From assembly GCA_025362675.1 (NCBI GenBank), contig JANYFN010000240.1, forward strand, positions 1-49,909: 49,909 bases of DNA, read 5' to 3'. The notes beneath the pieces are model-generated. The model was given only the letters and a program-made list of their open reading frames with translations, did no database searches and had not been told where the DNA came from. Of the stretch, positions 18,527-26,286 are shown in pieces (positions within the stretch are counted from its first letter, which is position 1; every line of letters starts with the position of its first letter). This DNA comes from Limisphaerales bacterium (GTDB taxonomy: Bacteria; Verrucomicrobiota; Verrucomicrobiia; Limisphaerales; UBA11358). A program made the translations under genes and the position numbers.

Positions 18527-19882
18527 TCATGGCTGCGATGCAACCGAGGCAGTTTTTGCCTCCACATAAAACGGAATGTTGGCGTGGGCAGCTTTTCCGT
18601 GACCGTCGAGCACATAGATGAAGAGCCGGTAAGCGCCGGGTTTGGCGGGGGCTTTGACTTGCGCCTCACCAGCGACGCCGCCCGAAACGAGCGTCGGGAA
18701 ATGCTGGGGCGTGGTTTCAAAATCGCCGCCGGTGGACTGCGCCGCGCTTTCCTCCATGATGTCCCAGACATAGGTCAACGGAAGATTCGCGGGCGATTGC
18801 GCCTCAACTTTGGCCACGCAACTTTGGCCGGCATTCAAGCGCACACTTTGCTGGGCGGTCTTGCCATTCAGCTTGAAACTTTTCAGTTGCGGGCTGCGCC
18901 TCTCCGGCCAGCGACCAGTCCAGAGGTGCTGCATCACATCCACGGTTTCCGTGGACTCACCGGATGGAAGAAACAGGCCATACCACGTGGGCGTGCGCTC
19001 TTGCTTCTGGCCCCAAAGAAAAACATAGGAGCCAAGGCACTGATTCGTATCCGAAGCGATGGCGACATTATAGCGTTTGTCGTAAAGCTCTGCCTTCACC
19101 GTGCTATCATTTTCGATGGGCGCGCCCCACGCCGTCTTGCCACATTCCCAATGGCCAGTGGCACCCCATTCTGTCACCACATACGGCCCGGTCCAACCGG
19201 TATCGCGCAAGTAACGCGGCAGATTCACAATATCGGCATACGACTGAAAGCAAAGCAGGTCAAGGTCCGGCGCACGATTCTTGATTTCACTCACGAGTTC
19301 TTTACTGATGCCCGCCAGCGACGTTGTGGTCGGATGATTCGGATCCACTTGATGGATCATTTTTGAAATCTCGTTGACCGCATCCCAGACTTTCGGATTT
19401 TTCGAATTCAAATTCAATTCGTTACCAATGTCCCACATGAGCAGAGCGGGATGATCTTTAAATTGGAGCACCTGGGCTTTGATCGCGGCTAGTTGTTTGG
19501 CGACGTTCTCTGGATTGGAATAATCAAATCCGTGACGTTCCCGCGATATGTCCAGACCCAGCGTGACCAGCAACCCATTTTTGTAAGCGCGATCCAAAAC
19601 TTGACCGCCGGTTTCGCGGCCGTTGTCCGTTCGCCAGGTGCGGAATGAATTTCCACCAGCTGCGGCTAACTTTTCCTGATCGCCGAATTCAAGCCCCGCA
19701 CCTCTGATAAAAAAAGCTTTCCGGTTCACCAAAAGCTGCCAGCGTCCGTCGGTCTGCCGAACCTCCACCTTGGCGGGAGCCAACGCCTTGATGTCTGTTT
19801 GCGCTGTGACATTGCCGGCAACAACGGCGCAGCTCAACAGCACTAGCGACAACTTAATCGGAAAAAAATTTGTGCGATTCAT
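18527..19882 (-). CDS. Secreted clan-A TIM-barrel glycosidase, GH158-like (putative endo-beta-1,3-glucanase)
   Basis: A 451-residue protein with signal peptide MNRTNFFPIKLSLVLLSCAVVAGNVTAQ. The (beta/alpha)8 barrel (about 40-330) includes FFIRGAGLEFG, GGNSFRTWRTD, LLMWDIGNELNL (acid/base Glu155) and GPYVVTEWGATGHWE (nucleophile Glu238), the arrangement of retaining clan-A enzymes. YVFLWGQKQERTPTWYGLF follows, then a C-terminal Ig-like domain (about 345-440, AGQSCVAKVEAQSP to YRLFIYVLDGHG). Barrel plus one Ig-like domain, about 450 residues, resembles GH158 endo-beta-1,3-glucanases, which were first found in the related phylum Lentisphaerae and in Bacteroides. GH2 or GH5 relatives are alternatives. 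Neighbours are the MFS porter (start 4 bp from the stop) and the phosphorylase, so it probably supplies oligosaccharides to them. Confidence 0.72.
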   Translation of the reverse strand: MNRTNFFPIKLSLVLLSCAVVAGNVTAQTDIKALAPAKVEVRQTDGRWQLLVNRKAFFIRGAGLEFGDQEKLAAAGGNSFRTWRTDNGRETGGQVLDRAYKNGLLVTLGLDISRERHGFDYSNPENVAKQLAAIKAQVLQFKDHPALLMWDIGNELNLNSKNPKVWDAVNEISKMIHQVDPNHPTTTSLAGISKELVSEIKNRAPDLDLLCFQSYADIVNLPRYLRDTGWTGPYVVTEWGATGHWECGKTAWGAPIENDSTVKAELYDKRYNVAIASDTNQCLGSYVFLWGQKQERTPTWYGLFLPSGESTETVDVMQHLWTGRWPERRSPQLKSFKLNGKTAQQSVRLNAGQSCVAKVEAQSPANLPLTYVWDIMEESAAQSTGGDFETTPQHFPTLVSGGVAGEAQVKAPAKPGAYRLFIYVLDGHGKAAHANIPFYVEAKTASVASQP

Positions 19883-19886
19883 ATAT

Positions 19887-21446
19887 TTATTTTGGGGTGG
19901 AAAGTTCGTTGCCAGCCAGCAGGCGTTCTAATTCCTCCAATGATTTGCCCTTGGTTTCCGGGATGACAAGCAAGACAAACACCAAGGCTGCCAATGCCAA
20001 TAGACCGTAGCCGAGAAAAGTGCCAGCCGCGCCAAAATGCGATAGTTCCCACGGAAAAATCATCGTGACCGACGCGCTCACGACCGAGTTCCAGAAGCCA
20101 ACGACCGAAATCGCCGCGCCCCGATAAGCGTTCGGGAAAATTTCTGAAAGCAAGACCCACATCACCGGCCCAAGTGAAATGGCAAACGAGGCGACGAAGC
20201 CGATGATGGCCAGCAGCACGAGCGACGCACTGATGTGCAATCCTGCCGTGGCCAGCGAATCGTGGAATAGTGCCAACCGTTCCGCGCCCAGTTTGTTGTC
20301 GAGGTGAGCGAGAAATTGTTTGTCCGTCGCGAAAACTTGCGAATCAAGTTTTTGGAGATCGCCGATGATCTCAGCCGGAACTTTGGCATCGCCCAGAACG
20401 GTGAAGGATTTTTCCGTGAGCTGATAATTGGAATTGTGAAACGCGCCAGCACAGGTCAGCAGCGAAATCGCCATGCCAGCGGTGCCGAGGACAAGGAGCG
20501 GTTTACGGCCCCAACGGTCAACCCACTTGATGGCGACAAAGGTCATGCCCAGATTGACGAGACCGACGATGATGGCTTGTTTGAAAGCCGCGTTGGTGCC
20601 CCCGCCAGCCTGAGAGAAAATTGTCGGCAGATAATAAAACACGGCGTTGATGCCGGTGATCTGCTGAAAAAACGCGATAGCGAGCGCGATCACCATGACG
20701 AACCGCATCTTGCGACCGAACAACGCGGTCACGCCAACGCCGGCGACGTGTTCCGACGCATTCTGGCGAACGCTACTCATTTCCTTCGCCGCATGTTCGG
20801 GTCCCGCCACCTTGGTGAAAATATGCAACGCTTGAGCTTCGCGCCCTTTGGTAAATAGCCACCGTGGACTTTCCGGAACAAAAAAGAGCAGGACAAAATA
20901 CAGCACTGCGGGAACGGCTTCCACGCCGAGCATCCAGCGCCAGCAGTTATCGCCGAGGCTCAACAGAAAATAATTTGAGAAGAAAGAGGCTGAGATGCCA
21001 ATGACAATCATGAGCTGGTTGAACGAAACCAAGCTGCCGCGCAGCTTCGACGGCGAAATTTCCGCGATGTAAACCGGTGCGATGAGAATGGCGCCGCCCA
21101 CCGCGATGCCGCCCAGCACACGGGAGAGAACGAACACAGAAAAATCGGTTGTCAGTGCGGACATCAAGGCCGAGACGGCGAACAACAGCGCCGTGAGCAT
21201 CAGGATTTTTTTCCGGCCAAAGGCATCACTTAAGAAACCGGCCAGCGCGTTGCCGCCCAACGCGCCCCAGCCGAGACAACTGACGGCCAAGCCAAGTTTC
21301 CAGTCACCGCCAACTCCGGTCAGATGGAAATAATTTTTGATGAACGGCACGGCACCGGAAATCACCGTGGCATCAAAGCCGAGCAGAAATCCGCCCACGG
21401 CTACAATGAGGGCCACGGAGATGGTGAAAAAATTACCTTGTTTCAT
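19887..21446 (-). CDS. MFS sugar porter (sugar:H+ symporter type) with large loop insertion
   Basis: A 12-helix major facilitator of the sugar-porter family, about 519 residues. Signatures are GFLLGFDATVISGAVPFIKN in helix 1, GRKK after helix 2, LRGSLVSFNQL, PESPRWLF, QQITGINAVFYYLPTI in helix 7, DRWGRKPLL and PETKGKSLEELE at the C-terminus. Between helices 9 and 10 there is an unusual hydrophilic insertion of about 60 residues (about 338-402, from NSNYQLTEKSF to FHDSLATAG), predicted periplasmic. The ATG at 21446 is preferred; a GTG three codons upstream is possible. It overlaps the locus of beta-glucan enzymes and lies about 100 bp after the pseudopilin-like gene. The gap contains a palindrome (21487-21507). 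It likely imports glucose or short beta-glucans; exact substrate is not readable from sequence. Confidence 0.9.
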   Translation of the reverse strand: MKQGNFFTISVALIVAVGGFLLGFDATVISGAVPFIKNYFHLTGVGGDWKLGLAVSCLGWGALGGNALAGFLSDAFGRKKILMLTALLFAVSALMSALTTDFSVFVLSRVLGGIAVGGAILIAPVYIAEISPSKLRGSLVSFNQLMIVIGISASFFSNYFLLSLGDNCWRWMLGVEAVPAVLYFVLLFFVPESPRWLFTKGREAQALHIFTKVAGPEHAAKEMSSVRQNASEHVAGVGVTALFGRKMRFVMVIALAIAFFQQITGINAVFYYLPTIFSQAGGGTNAAFKQAIIVGLVNLGMTFVAIKWVDRWGRKPLLVLGTAGMAISLLTCAGAFHNSNYQLTEKSFTVLGDAKVPAEIIGDLQKLDSQVFATDKQFLAHLDNKLGAERLALFHDSLATAGLHISASLVLLAIIGFVASFAISLGPVMWVLLSEIFPNAYRGAAISVVGFWNSVVSASVTMIFPWELSHFGAAGTFLGYGLLALAALVFVLLVIPETKGKSLEELERLLAGNELSTPK

Positions 21447-21486
21447 TATCAGCACAGTTCATGTGTCATTCCCGTTAAGGGGAAAT

Positions 21487-21507
21487 TTTTAGAGTCACAC
21501 TCTAAAA
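21487..21507. promoter_or_regulatory. 21-bp palindrome upstream of the MFS gene (operator or weak terminator)
   Basis: A perfect 9-bp inverted repeat, TTTTAGAGT and ACTCTAAAA around CAC, lies 41 bp upstream of the MFS start and 36 bp after the pseudopilin stop. The stem is AT-rich, so it is a poor classical terminator. Its tight symmetry is more like a dimeric regulator site for the MFS and glycosidase genes. No matching copy was noticed upstream of the other genes of the locus. Confidence 0.4.
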
Positions 21508-21542
21508 GTGTTTACCTTGGGAATTTCAAAGCTGCCGATTAA

Positions 21543-22340
21543 CTAAAAGGACTGCACGGCAAAGACATCATCCTTATCAGTGCTTAAGTCGGCCCATTTG
21601 CCGGGTTCCACATGGCCGTCACAGGCCGAGTAGTTGGCTCGGGAGTTATGGCGACAAGCGGCCTGTTTATTGGCCGGCACCGTCGTCCAGCCCGTTCCGG
21701 GTGACGGAGTGACCACCGGCTTAATGACGGTGACGTCGGTGTAATAGCTGGTCGGCAACTTGTTGACGTTCCCGCCGGTCTTGGGGCGCCCGACATCACC
21801 AATCAACCAAATCTGGCTGGTTCGGTTAATGGTGCTCATTTTTCGGGCGCCTTGAGGCTTTCCAGCTAGGTCTAAGTAGTAACGAATGACTCCCTTTTCA
21901 GGGTTAGACGTATCTTCCAGCGGGCCATACCCTTCGCACGGAGAGTTGTAATAACTTACCGTGCCTGGATCTATGTCCGCATCGGCAACCATCGTGCAAC
22001 GCCAGACATTATTAGAATGTGAACTACTCGTTAAGTAGTTCCCGCTATCTAGTATTTTATACCACCAGTTAGCGCTGTGAGTTGCAAAGTTTCTATCATT
22101 CAACGGTGGAAGGAAGTCGTTGTTGTCCCCGACATACATCAGCATTCCGAGGCCGATTTGCTTGTTGTTATTGACGTCGGCAATCGCTTTCGCCTTATCC
22201 TTCGCCTTGGCCAGCGCGGGCAATAACATCGCGGCGAGAATAGCGATGATGGCGATGACGACCAGCAATTCGATTAGGGTGAAACCTTTGCGGACCGTTA
22301 AATTTTTAGCTTTCATACTTTGATTGATTGGAGAATTCAT
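21543..22340 (-). CDS. Pseudopilin-like protein with N-methylation leader (DUF1559-like)
   Basis: A type IV pilin/pseudopilin-like protein of 265 residues (from the ATG at 22340) or 257 (ATG at 22316); the start is uncertain. The leader ends RKG and is followed by [20 protein letters not shown], so prepilin peptidase should cut after the Gly, with Glu5 conserved. The rest is a soluble domain with [13 protein letters not shown], a WWYKIL segment, two cysteines and a C-terminal [15 protein letters not shown] block, which is typical of the very numerous pseudopilin-like proteins of Planctomycetes and Verrucomicrobiota. The gene starts 20 bp after the kinase-less sensor gene and precedes the MFS gene. 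Its function is unknown. Its place in the locus suggests export or surface assembly of glucan-handling proteins. Confidence 0.85.
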   Translation of the reverse strand: MNSPINQSMKAKNLTVRKGFTLIELLVVIAIIAILAAMLLPALAKAKDKAKAIADVNNNKQIGLGMLMYVGDNNDFLPPLNDRNFATHSANWWYKILDSGNYLTSSSHSNNVWRCTMVADADIDPGTVSYYNSPCEGYGPLEDTSNPEKGVIRYYLDLAGKPQGARKMSTINRTSQIWLIGDVGRPKTGGNVNKLPTSYYTDVTVIKPVVTPSPGTGWTTVPANKQAACRHNSRANYSACDGHVEPGKWADLSTDKDDVFAVQSF

Positions 22341-22360
22341 ACGGGAATTAGTTTGGAATG

Positions 22361-23797
22361 TTAAGATGATCGATAGTGGCGATGTTTGATTCTTACCACC
22401 GCTACCCATAGCAATGAACCCACAGCAATCAGTCCGGCCACCACCGCGATCCAAAGTGTGTCGGGCATTTTAGAGGTCGTCGGCTGGTTCAAAACCAAAA
22501 CGTCTTTCGGTGAGCGTAACAAGATTTGAAAGGAGGCAGCTCGCCACTTTTCACCGGCTTGCCAATTGTTACCGCGCTCGATGCGGCAGATGCCTGTCAC
22601 CATCACTTCGCTGCCGTTGGGTATGGCTGCCAGCTCATCGTTATTAGACTTTTGCGGCAGGTAAGCTTGAAACGTAAAATCGCTGCTTTGGAGGAGAAAA
22701 AATTGATTGATACCCCGCTGCACGCGATCCAAAACAGTGGCTGGGAGTTGCACCAGTCGGCAGTCATGAACTCCTGTCAAAATCTCGTTCACGTCCACTG
22801 TGTCTGCTTTCGGTTCGGGGCCGCTGCCGATTTTCTGGAAAACTGCATCCTCCAGGATTGGCGTGTATTCTCCTTTGGCCGGATAACCAATGACTTCCAC
22901 TAAGTCGCCCGGCTGAGCCACATCTCGCTGCCGCGTCTGGCAAAAGAGTCCCGCCGCCTGGTCTTGAATAAAAATCGCGTTACCAGATTCGCTATAAGCC
23001 ACCGTGCCCGTGACCTTGACCCGATCATTAAAAGTTCCACCCGGGGCAAATTGCAGGAGGCTATTTATTTTCTGCACAGGTAGATCAAATGGATTAGCGG
23101 GGGCGGGTTTTTCAACCGTCAGGCCATCCGCTTGTGGCACAAGGATACGGATCCCGAACAGTTGGCGCTGGTGGTTAAACATGGTGGCCGAAACGCCCCG
23201 GACTTTCATAGTGCTGCTGACCAAGTCGGCGGCCTGGGCCACCGGTAATTGTTTCGCGTAAACGGTGAAGCGTTCGCCGCCTTTAACGAAATCAATTAAA
23301 AAATATCCAGACTCTTTTTCAAAGCGGACGGCGCGGACATTCCCGCTGAATTCCACCAACTGGCTGTCCTCATGACCACTAACTAACTGCTCCAGTGAGA
23401 CCGGGTTAGGTGCCGGCATTTTTCCTTCGCCGATCACGCTGATTGACGTCGGCACGATAACCGGCGCATATTCGCCCGGACCGGTTACGCCGGACAACTC
23501 AACTTCCTGCCCAGCTACCAAAGGCGGGATGTTGGTCAACTCCATGAAATAAATACCGGCCGTTTGATCCTGAAAAAAACGTGAGAAAAGCGCTTCATCA
23601 TAAAAAGTCACCACCCCGTGCAATTTAACCGCGTAGTGCTTGGCAGCATCCTCGGCTGACAACGCCCGGACTTCCGCCGCCGTAGTCAGGATGCGATCCG
23701 GGTTTTCGGCGGCAAACCCCAAAAGCGGAGCCGCTAAACAATACAGGGCCACCATGAAGGTGAATGCCATCCCGCTCGCTTGCATTTGTATTTTCAT
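22361..23797 (-). CDS. Membrane-anchored kinase-less paralogue of the neighbouring sensor kinase's periplasmic region
   Basis: A 478-residue protein with a signal peptide ([22 protein letters not shown]), a large periplasmic region, one C-terminal transmembrane helix (about 448-468, [21 protein letters not shown]) and a ten-residue basic tail. The periplasmic part shows four OB-fold-like repeats ([65 protein letters not shown]). It aligns end to end with the sensor region of the kinase at 26283-28445: both have ALS near the start, [38 protein letters not shown] and VTGICR/VTGVCR, but here nothing follows the helix. It is therefore a truncated-by-design or duplicated receptor. It may act as a co-receptor, decoy or ligand-presenting partner. 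This is inference; no function is known. Confidence 0.85.
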   Translation of the reverse strand: MKIQMQASGMAFTFMVALYCLAAPLLGFAAENPDRILTTAAEVRALSAEDAAKHYAVKLHGVVTFYDEALFSRFFQDQTAGIYFMELTNIPPLVAGQEVELSGVTGPGEYAPVIVPTSISVIGEGKMPAPNPVSLEQLVSGHEDSQLVEFSGNVRAVRFEKESGYFLIDFVKGGERFTVYAKQLPVAQAADLVSSTMKVRGVSATMFNHQRQLFGIRILVPQADGLTVEKPAPANPFDLPVQKINSLLQFAPGGTFNDRVKVTGTVAYSESGNAIFIQDQAAGLFCQTRQRDVAQPGDLVEVIGYPAKGEYTPILEDAVFQKIGSGPEPKADTVDVNEILTGVHDCRLVQLPATVLDRVQRGINQFFLLQSSDFTFQAYLPQKSNNDELAAIPNGSEVMVTGICRIERGNNWQAGEKWRAASFQILLRSPKDVLVLNQPTTSKMPDTLWIAVVAGLIAVGSLLWVAVVRIKHRHYRSS

Positions 23798-23809
23798 TTT
23801 TTAAGACTA

Positions 23810-23840
23810 GCCGGGCCTGCACGCCAGATGCAGACCCGGC
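23810..23840 (-). terminator. Strong intercistronic hairpin
   Basis: A 12-bp stem with a single mismatch (23810-23821 with 23829-23840, 7-nt loop) rich in GC lies between the glycan-binding protein gene and the kinase-less sensor gene. On the transcribed minus strand it is not followed by a U-run, so it is more likely a partial terminator or 3' mRNA stabiliser, giving more of the upstream secreted protein than of the downstream genes. Confidence 0.55.
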
Positions 23841-23889
23841 CGGGTTATTGTTTGGAGCTACTATGTCAACGGCATCAATCAATCGCCCA

Positions 23890-25527
23890 TCATTGGATGG
23901 AAACCCGATAGAAGCGTCGCGGATTATTGGCTGTGGTAGTCGGCACTGCGGTCGCGCCAGTGCCATTGGTCGCGGTCAGGGTGCTCCAGGAAACGTCCGT
24001 GAGATTGGTTTTGTATTGAACAGTGTAGGTGAAACCGGCTTGGGTTGGGAAAGACAGTTTAAGCGTTGCGCCGCTCAAGCTAGGAGTGATGGTAACTGCC
24101 GTCGGCGTGCTGACGAGTGGGCCGACTTGAACATTACCATATCCTGCGAGAGCTGAGTCGGTAGCCCAAACGCACGGGCCGATAGTTTCGAAGCCATACT
24201 GAATATGGCGTGCCGGGTCGTTGATGGTTGCCAAGCTGATGCGGAATGTGGTGCCGTTAGTCAAGGGCGTGGTCACGACCACCGAGGAGGAGAAGTCGGG
24301 CGCAAAATCTTTGATGAAGGCCACACAGGTCCAACCGTTGCCAGCAGGATTGGTGTTTGACCCACTGACCAAAGTGTTAGCCAAAACCGTTCCGGCGAAG
24401 GTCATCGTGACACCCGGCAAAGAACCGGCGGGCTCAACATAAAAGCTAGCATCCATACTTTTGTTGCCCACCGAACCATTACCCGTGTTGACATACCAAA
24501 AGCCGGCGGGATCACCAATCGTGTTAGGAGAGAGGGTCAGCGATGAACCCGAATAGGAGGCGCGTAAATCGGCAGTGCCCCAGGCCTGACCAAACACATA
24601 ACCGTTGGGATTTGTCAGATCTTGCGGAGTGTTAAAAACGTTCATAAAACCATTCCAAGTCTTCGAGGGATCGACGGTGAATAAGTAGGGATCGGCAACG
24701 ACGTTCACGGTGACCACGGAAGAGGTGACGGAACCGCCGTTGTTGGCTTTGGCCACGACCTTCAATGAATGGGAGCCAACTGAAATTCCCGTGGCTGCGA
24801 AGCTAAACGGCGACGTGGTGGCATTCCCCAGCAACGTGCTGCCGTCATAGAAGGCAACATTGGTCACTGCACCGGGCAACACCGTGGCGCTCGCATTGAT
24901 CGTGAAGTTGGTGGGGACCGTGGCCAGATTTACCGGAGAAGTGATAGCCGCACTCAAAGGTGAAGTGGTGGGAATGATCACCCCAATGTTGTCGAACGCC
25001 ACTTCGGACAACTGGCCCCAGAGCGGGACGATTTTCATTCCTGCGGCCCCGGCTGGAATGGTGATTGGAAACGAGTAGGTTTCCCAGTTGGTGGTATTGT
25101 GGCCGACGATGGAGGGACGCAGATCACCCGTGCTACCGACCAGGCCCGCAGCCCCGTCAAAGAAATCAATCTTGAAACCGCCAATCGTCGGGCCGGAAAT
25201 AATTTTCATGTCTTCCACAAACGTGTAGGTCTGGCCAGCGGCAACACCCATTGAAGCTAGCGTGAGCGGCACTGAATCGCCATTGACCCAGATGCCATAA
25301 TAATCCGTCGGCCCCTGGTTATTGATCGTGCCATAACCGCCGGGGTTGCCGCCCGTGGTCGGATAATTGTAAATAAAATTTCCGCAGCAATTGTTTTCCA
25401 CCCAGTCGGCTGTCGGGCCGGGGTTGGAAAAATTGCCGTTTGGAAACAAGTTAGTGGTATCCGCACTGGCAGTGGCGGCGGCACCCAGCAAGGCGCAGAG
25501 GGCAAGGCTTTTGATCAATGATTTCAT
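23890..25527 (-). CDS. Secreted putative glycan-binding protein (CBM-like plus Ig-like modules)
   Basis: A 545-residue secreted protein (signal peptide MKSLIKSLALCALLGAAATASA) with no recognisable catalytic domain. The N-terminal module (about 24-190: NLFPNGNFSNPGPTADWVE, YPTTGGNPGGYG, GIWVNGDSVPLTL) and the following Ig-like module (about 195-285: FYDGSTLLGNATTSPFSF) are clear homologues of the same two modules of the GH16 enzyme at 8502-11489. A beta-rich central domain of unknown family follows (about 290-460: TWNGFMNVFNTPQ and FWYVNTGNGSVG). The end is the shared C-terminal module, TYTVQYKTNLTDVSW to RRFYRVSIQ. Being first after the regulator terminator and upstream of a hairpin, it is probably the most strongly expressed gene. 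A surface glucan-binding role is inferred from the shared modules. Confidence 0.8.
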   Translation of the reverse strand: MKSLIKSLALCALLGAAATASADTTNLFPNGNFSNPGPTADWVENNCCGNFIYNYPTTGGNPGGYGTINNQGPTDYYGIWVNGDSVPLTLASMGVAAGQTYTFVEDMKIISGPTIGGFKIDFFDGAAGLVGSTGDLRPSIVGHNTTNWETYSFPITIPAGAAGMKIVPLWGQLSEVAFDNIGVIIPTTSPLSAAITSPVNLATVPTNFTINASATVLPGAVTNVAFYDGSTLLGNATTSPFSFAATGISVGSHSLKVVAKANNGGSVTSSVVTVNVVADPYLFTVDPSKTWNGFMNVFNTPQDLTNPNGYVFGQAWGTADLRASYSGSSLTLSPNTIGDPAGFWYVNTGNGSVGNKSMDASFYVEPAGSLPGVTMTFAGTVLANTLVSGSNTNPAGNGWTCVAFIKDFAPDFSSSVVVTTPLTNGTTFRISLATINDPARHIQYGFETIGPCVWATDSALAGYGNVQVGPLVSTPTAVTITPSLSGATLKLSFPTQAGFTYTVQYKTNLTDVSWSTLTATNGTGATAVPTTTANNPRRFYRVSIQ

Positions 25528-25604
25528 AGGTTTATCGGTATTTTAGAATCCATCCGTCTAATTAGTTGGTTTAACTTTCTTGGCTGTGGCGCATGGAATA
25601 TGAA

Positions 25605-25651
25605 AAAATTTACCCTAGGCTGGTAAATTTTCTAGCTAGCCGAGCGGCTAG
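25605..25651 (-). terminator. Two hairpins at the end of the regulator operon
   Basis: Reading the minus strand after the response regulator, a GC-rich hairpin (CTAGCC/GGCTAG, arms 25636-25641 and 25646-25651) overlaps the stop codon. It is followed by a perfect 10-bp stem (25605-25614 with 25622-25631, 7-nt loop) that runs into TTTTTT. The second has the form of an intrinsic terminator, separating kinase/regulator expression from the glycan-binding gene that starts at 25527. The second palindrome could instead be an operator for that gene. Confidence 0.6.
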
Positions 25652-26286
25652 TTTTGAGCAGTCTGGCCCCGTTTGAATTTCAGCGCGGCTTCGGTCCGTG
25701 AATGGACGTGCAGCTTTTCGTAAATGTGTTGGAGATGCCATTTCACCGCCGCCACGGTCACGCCGAGGCGATCCGCAATGGTTTTGTTGGCTTGCCCCTG
25801 CATCACGAGCTCCAACACTTCGCGCTCACGGTCAGTTAGATTTTCAACTTCCGACGCGGTCGTGGCCTGTTGCCGGAACTGGCCAATGACTTTACGCGCG
25901 ATCTCCGGCGTCATCGGCACCCCGCCATCCTGAGCTTCTTTGATCGCGGCGATAATTTTTTCAGGCTGCGCGCGCTTTAGCAAATAGCCGCAGGCACCGG
26001 CCCGCAGCGCCTGAAAAATCCGCTCCGAATCTTCATAGACCGTCACGATGACGATATGAATTTTCGGCATCATTTCTTTGATCTTCGCGGTGCATTCCAC
26101 CCCCGTAGAATCGGGTAACTGAATATCCATCAAGACGACATCGGGCATCGCCTTGGGAATTTTCTTGAGCGCTTCGGCCACCGTGGCACAGGTGCAAACA
26201 CATTGAAAACCCGGCGTGCGATTGAGCAATGTCTCAAATCCTTCTCGCAGGGTTTTGTTGTCTTCCACGATGCCGACTTTGATCAT
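25648..26286 (-). CDS. NarL/LuxR-family response regulator
   Basis: A 212-residue response regulator. The receiver domain starts MIKVGIVEDN, with the phospho-accepting Asp54 in VVLMDIQLPD and conserved VTVYEDSE and GYLLKRAQPEK (Lys of the switch). The C-terminal LuxR-type helix-turn-helix has LTDREREVLELVMQGQANKTIADRLGVTVAAVKWHLQHIYEKLHV. The ATG at 26286 overlaps the kinase stop as ATGA, so translation is coupled and it is the cognate partner. The longer open frame upstream lies within the kinase gene and is not used. It most likely activates the adjacent beta-glucan genes when the kinase senses glucan or its fragments. The target promoters are not identified. Confidence 0.95.
   Translation of the reverse strand: MIKVGIVEDNKTLREGFETLLNRTPGFQCVCTCATVAEALKKIPKAMPDVVLMDIQLPDSTGVECTAKIKEMMPKIHIVIVTVYEDSERIFQALRAGACGYLLKRAQPEKIIAAIKEAQDGGVPMTPEIARKVIGQFRQQATTASEVENLTDREREVLELVMQGQANKTIADRLGVTVAAVKWHLQHIYEKLHVHSRTEAALKFKRGQTAQN

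Noticed and set aside
18482-19366. Plus-strand open frame of 294 codons opposite the GH158-like gene
   Set aside because: Opposite strand carries a signal peptide, two catalytic Glu motifs and normal spacing to its neighbours.
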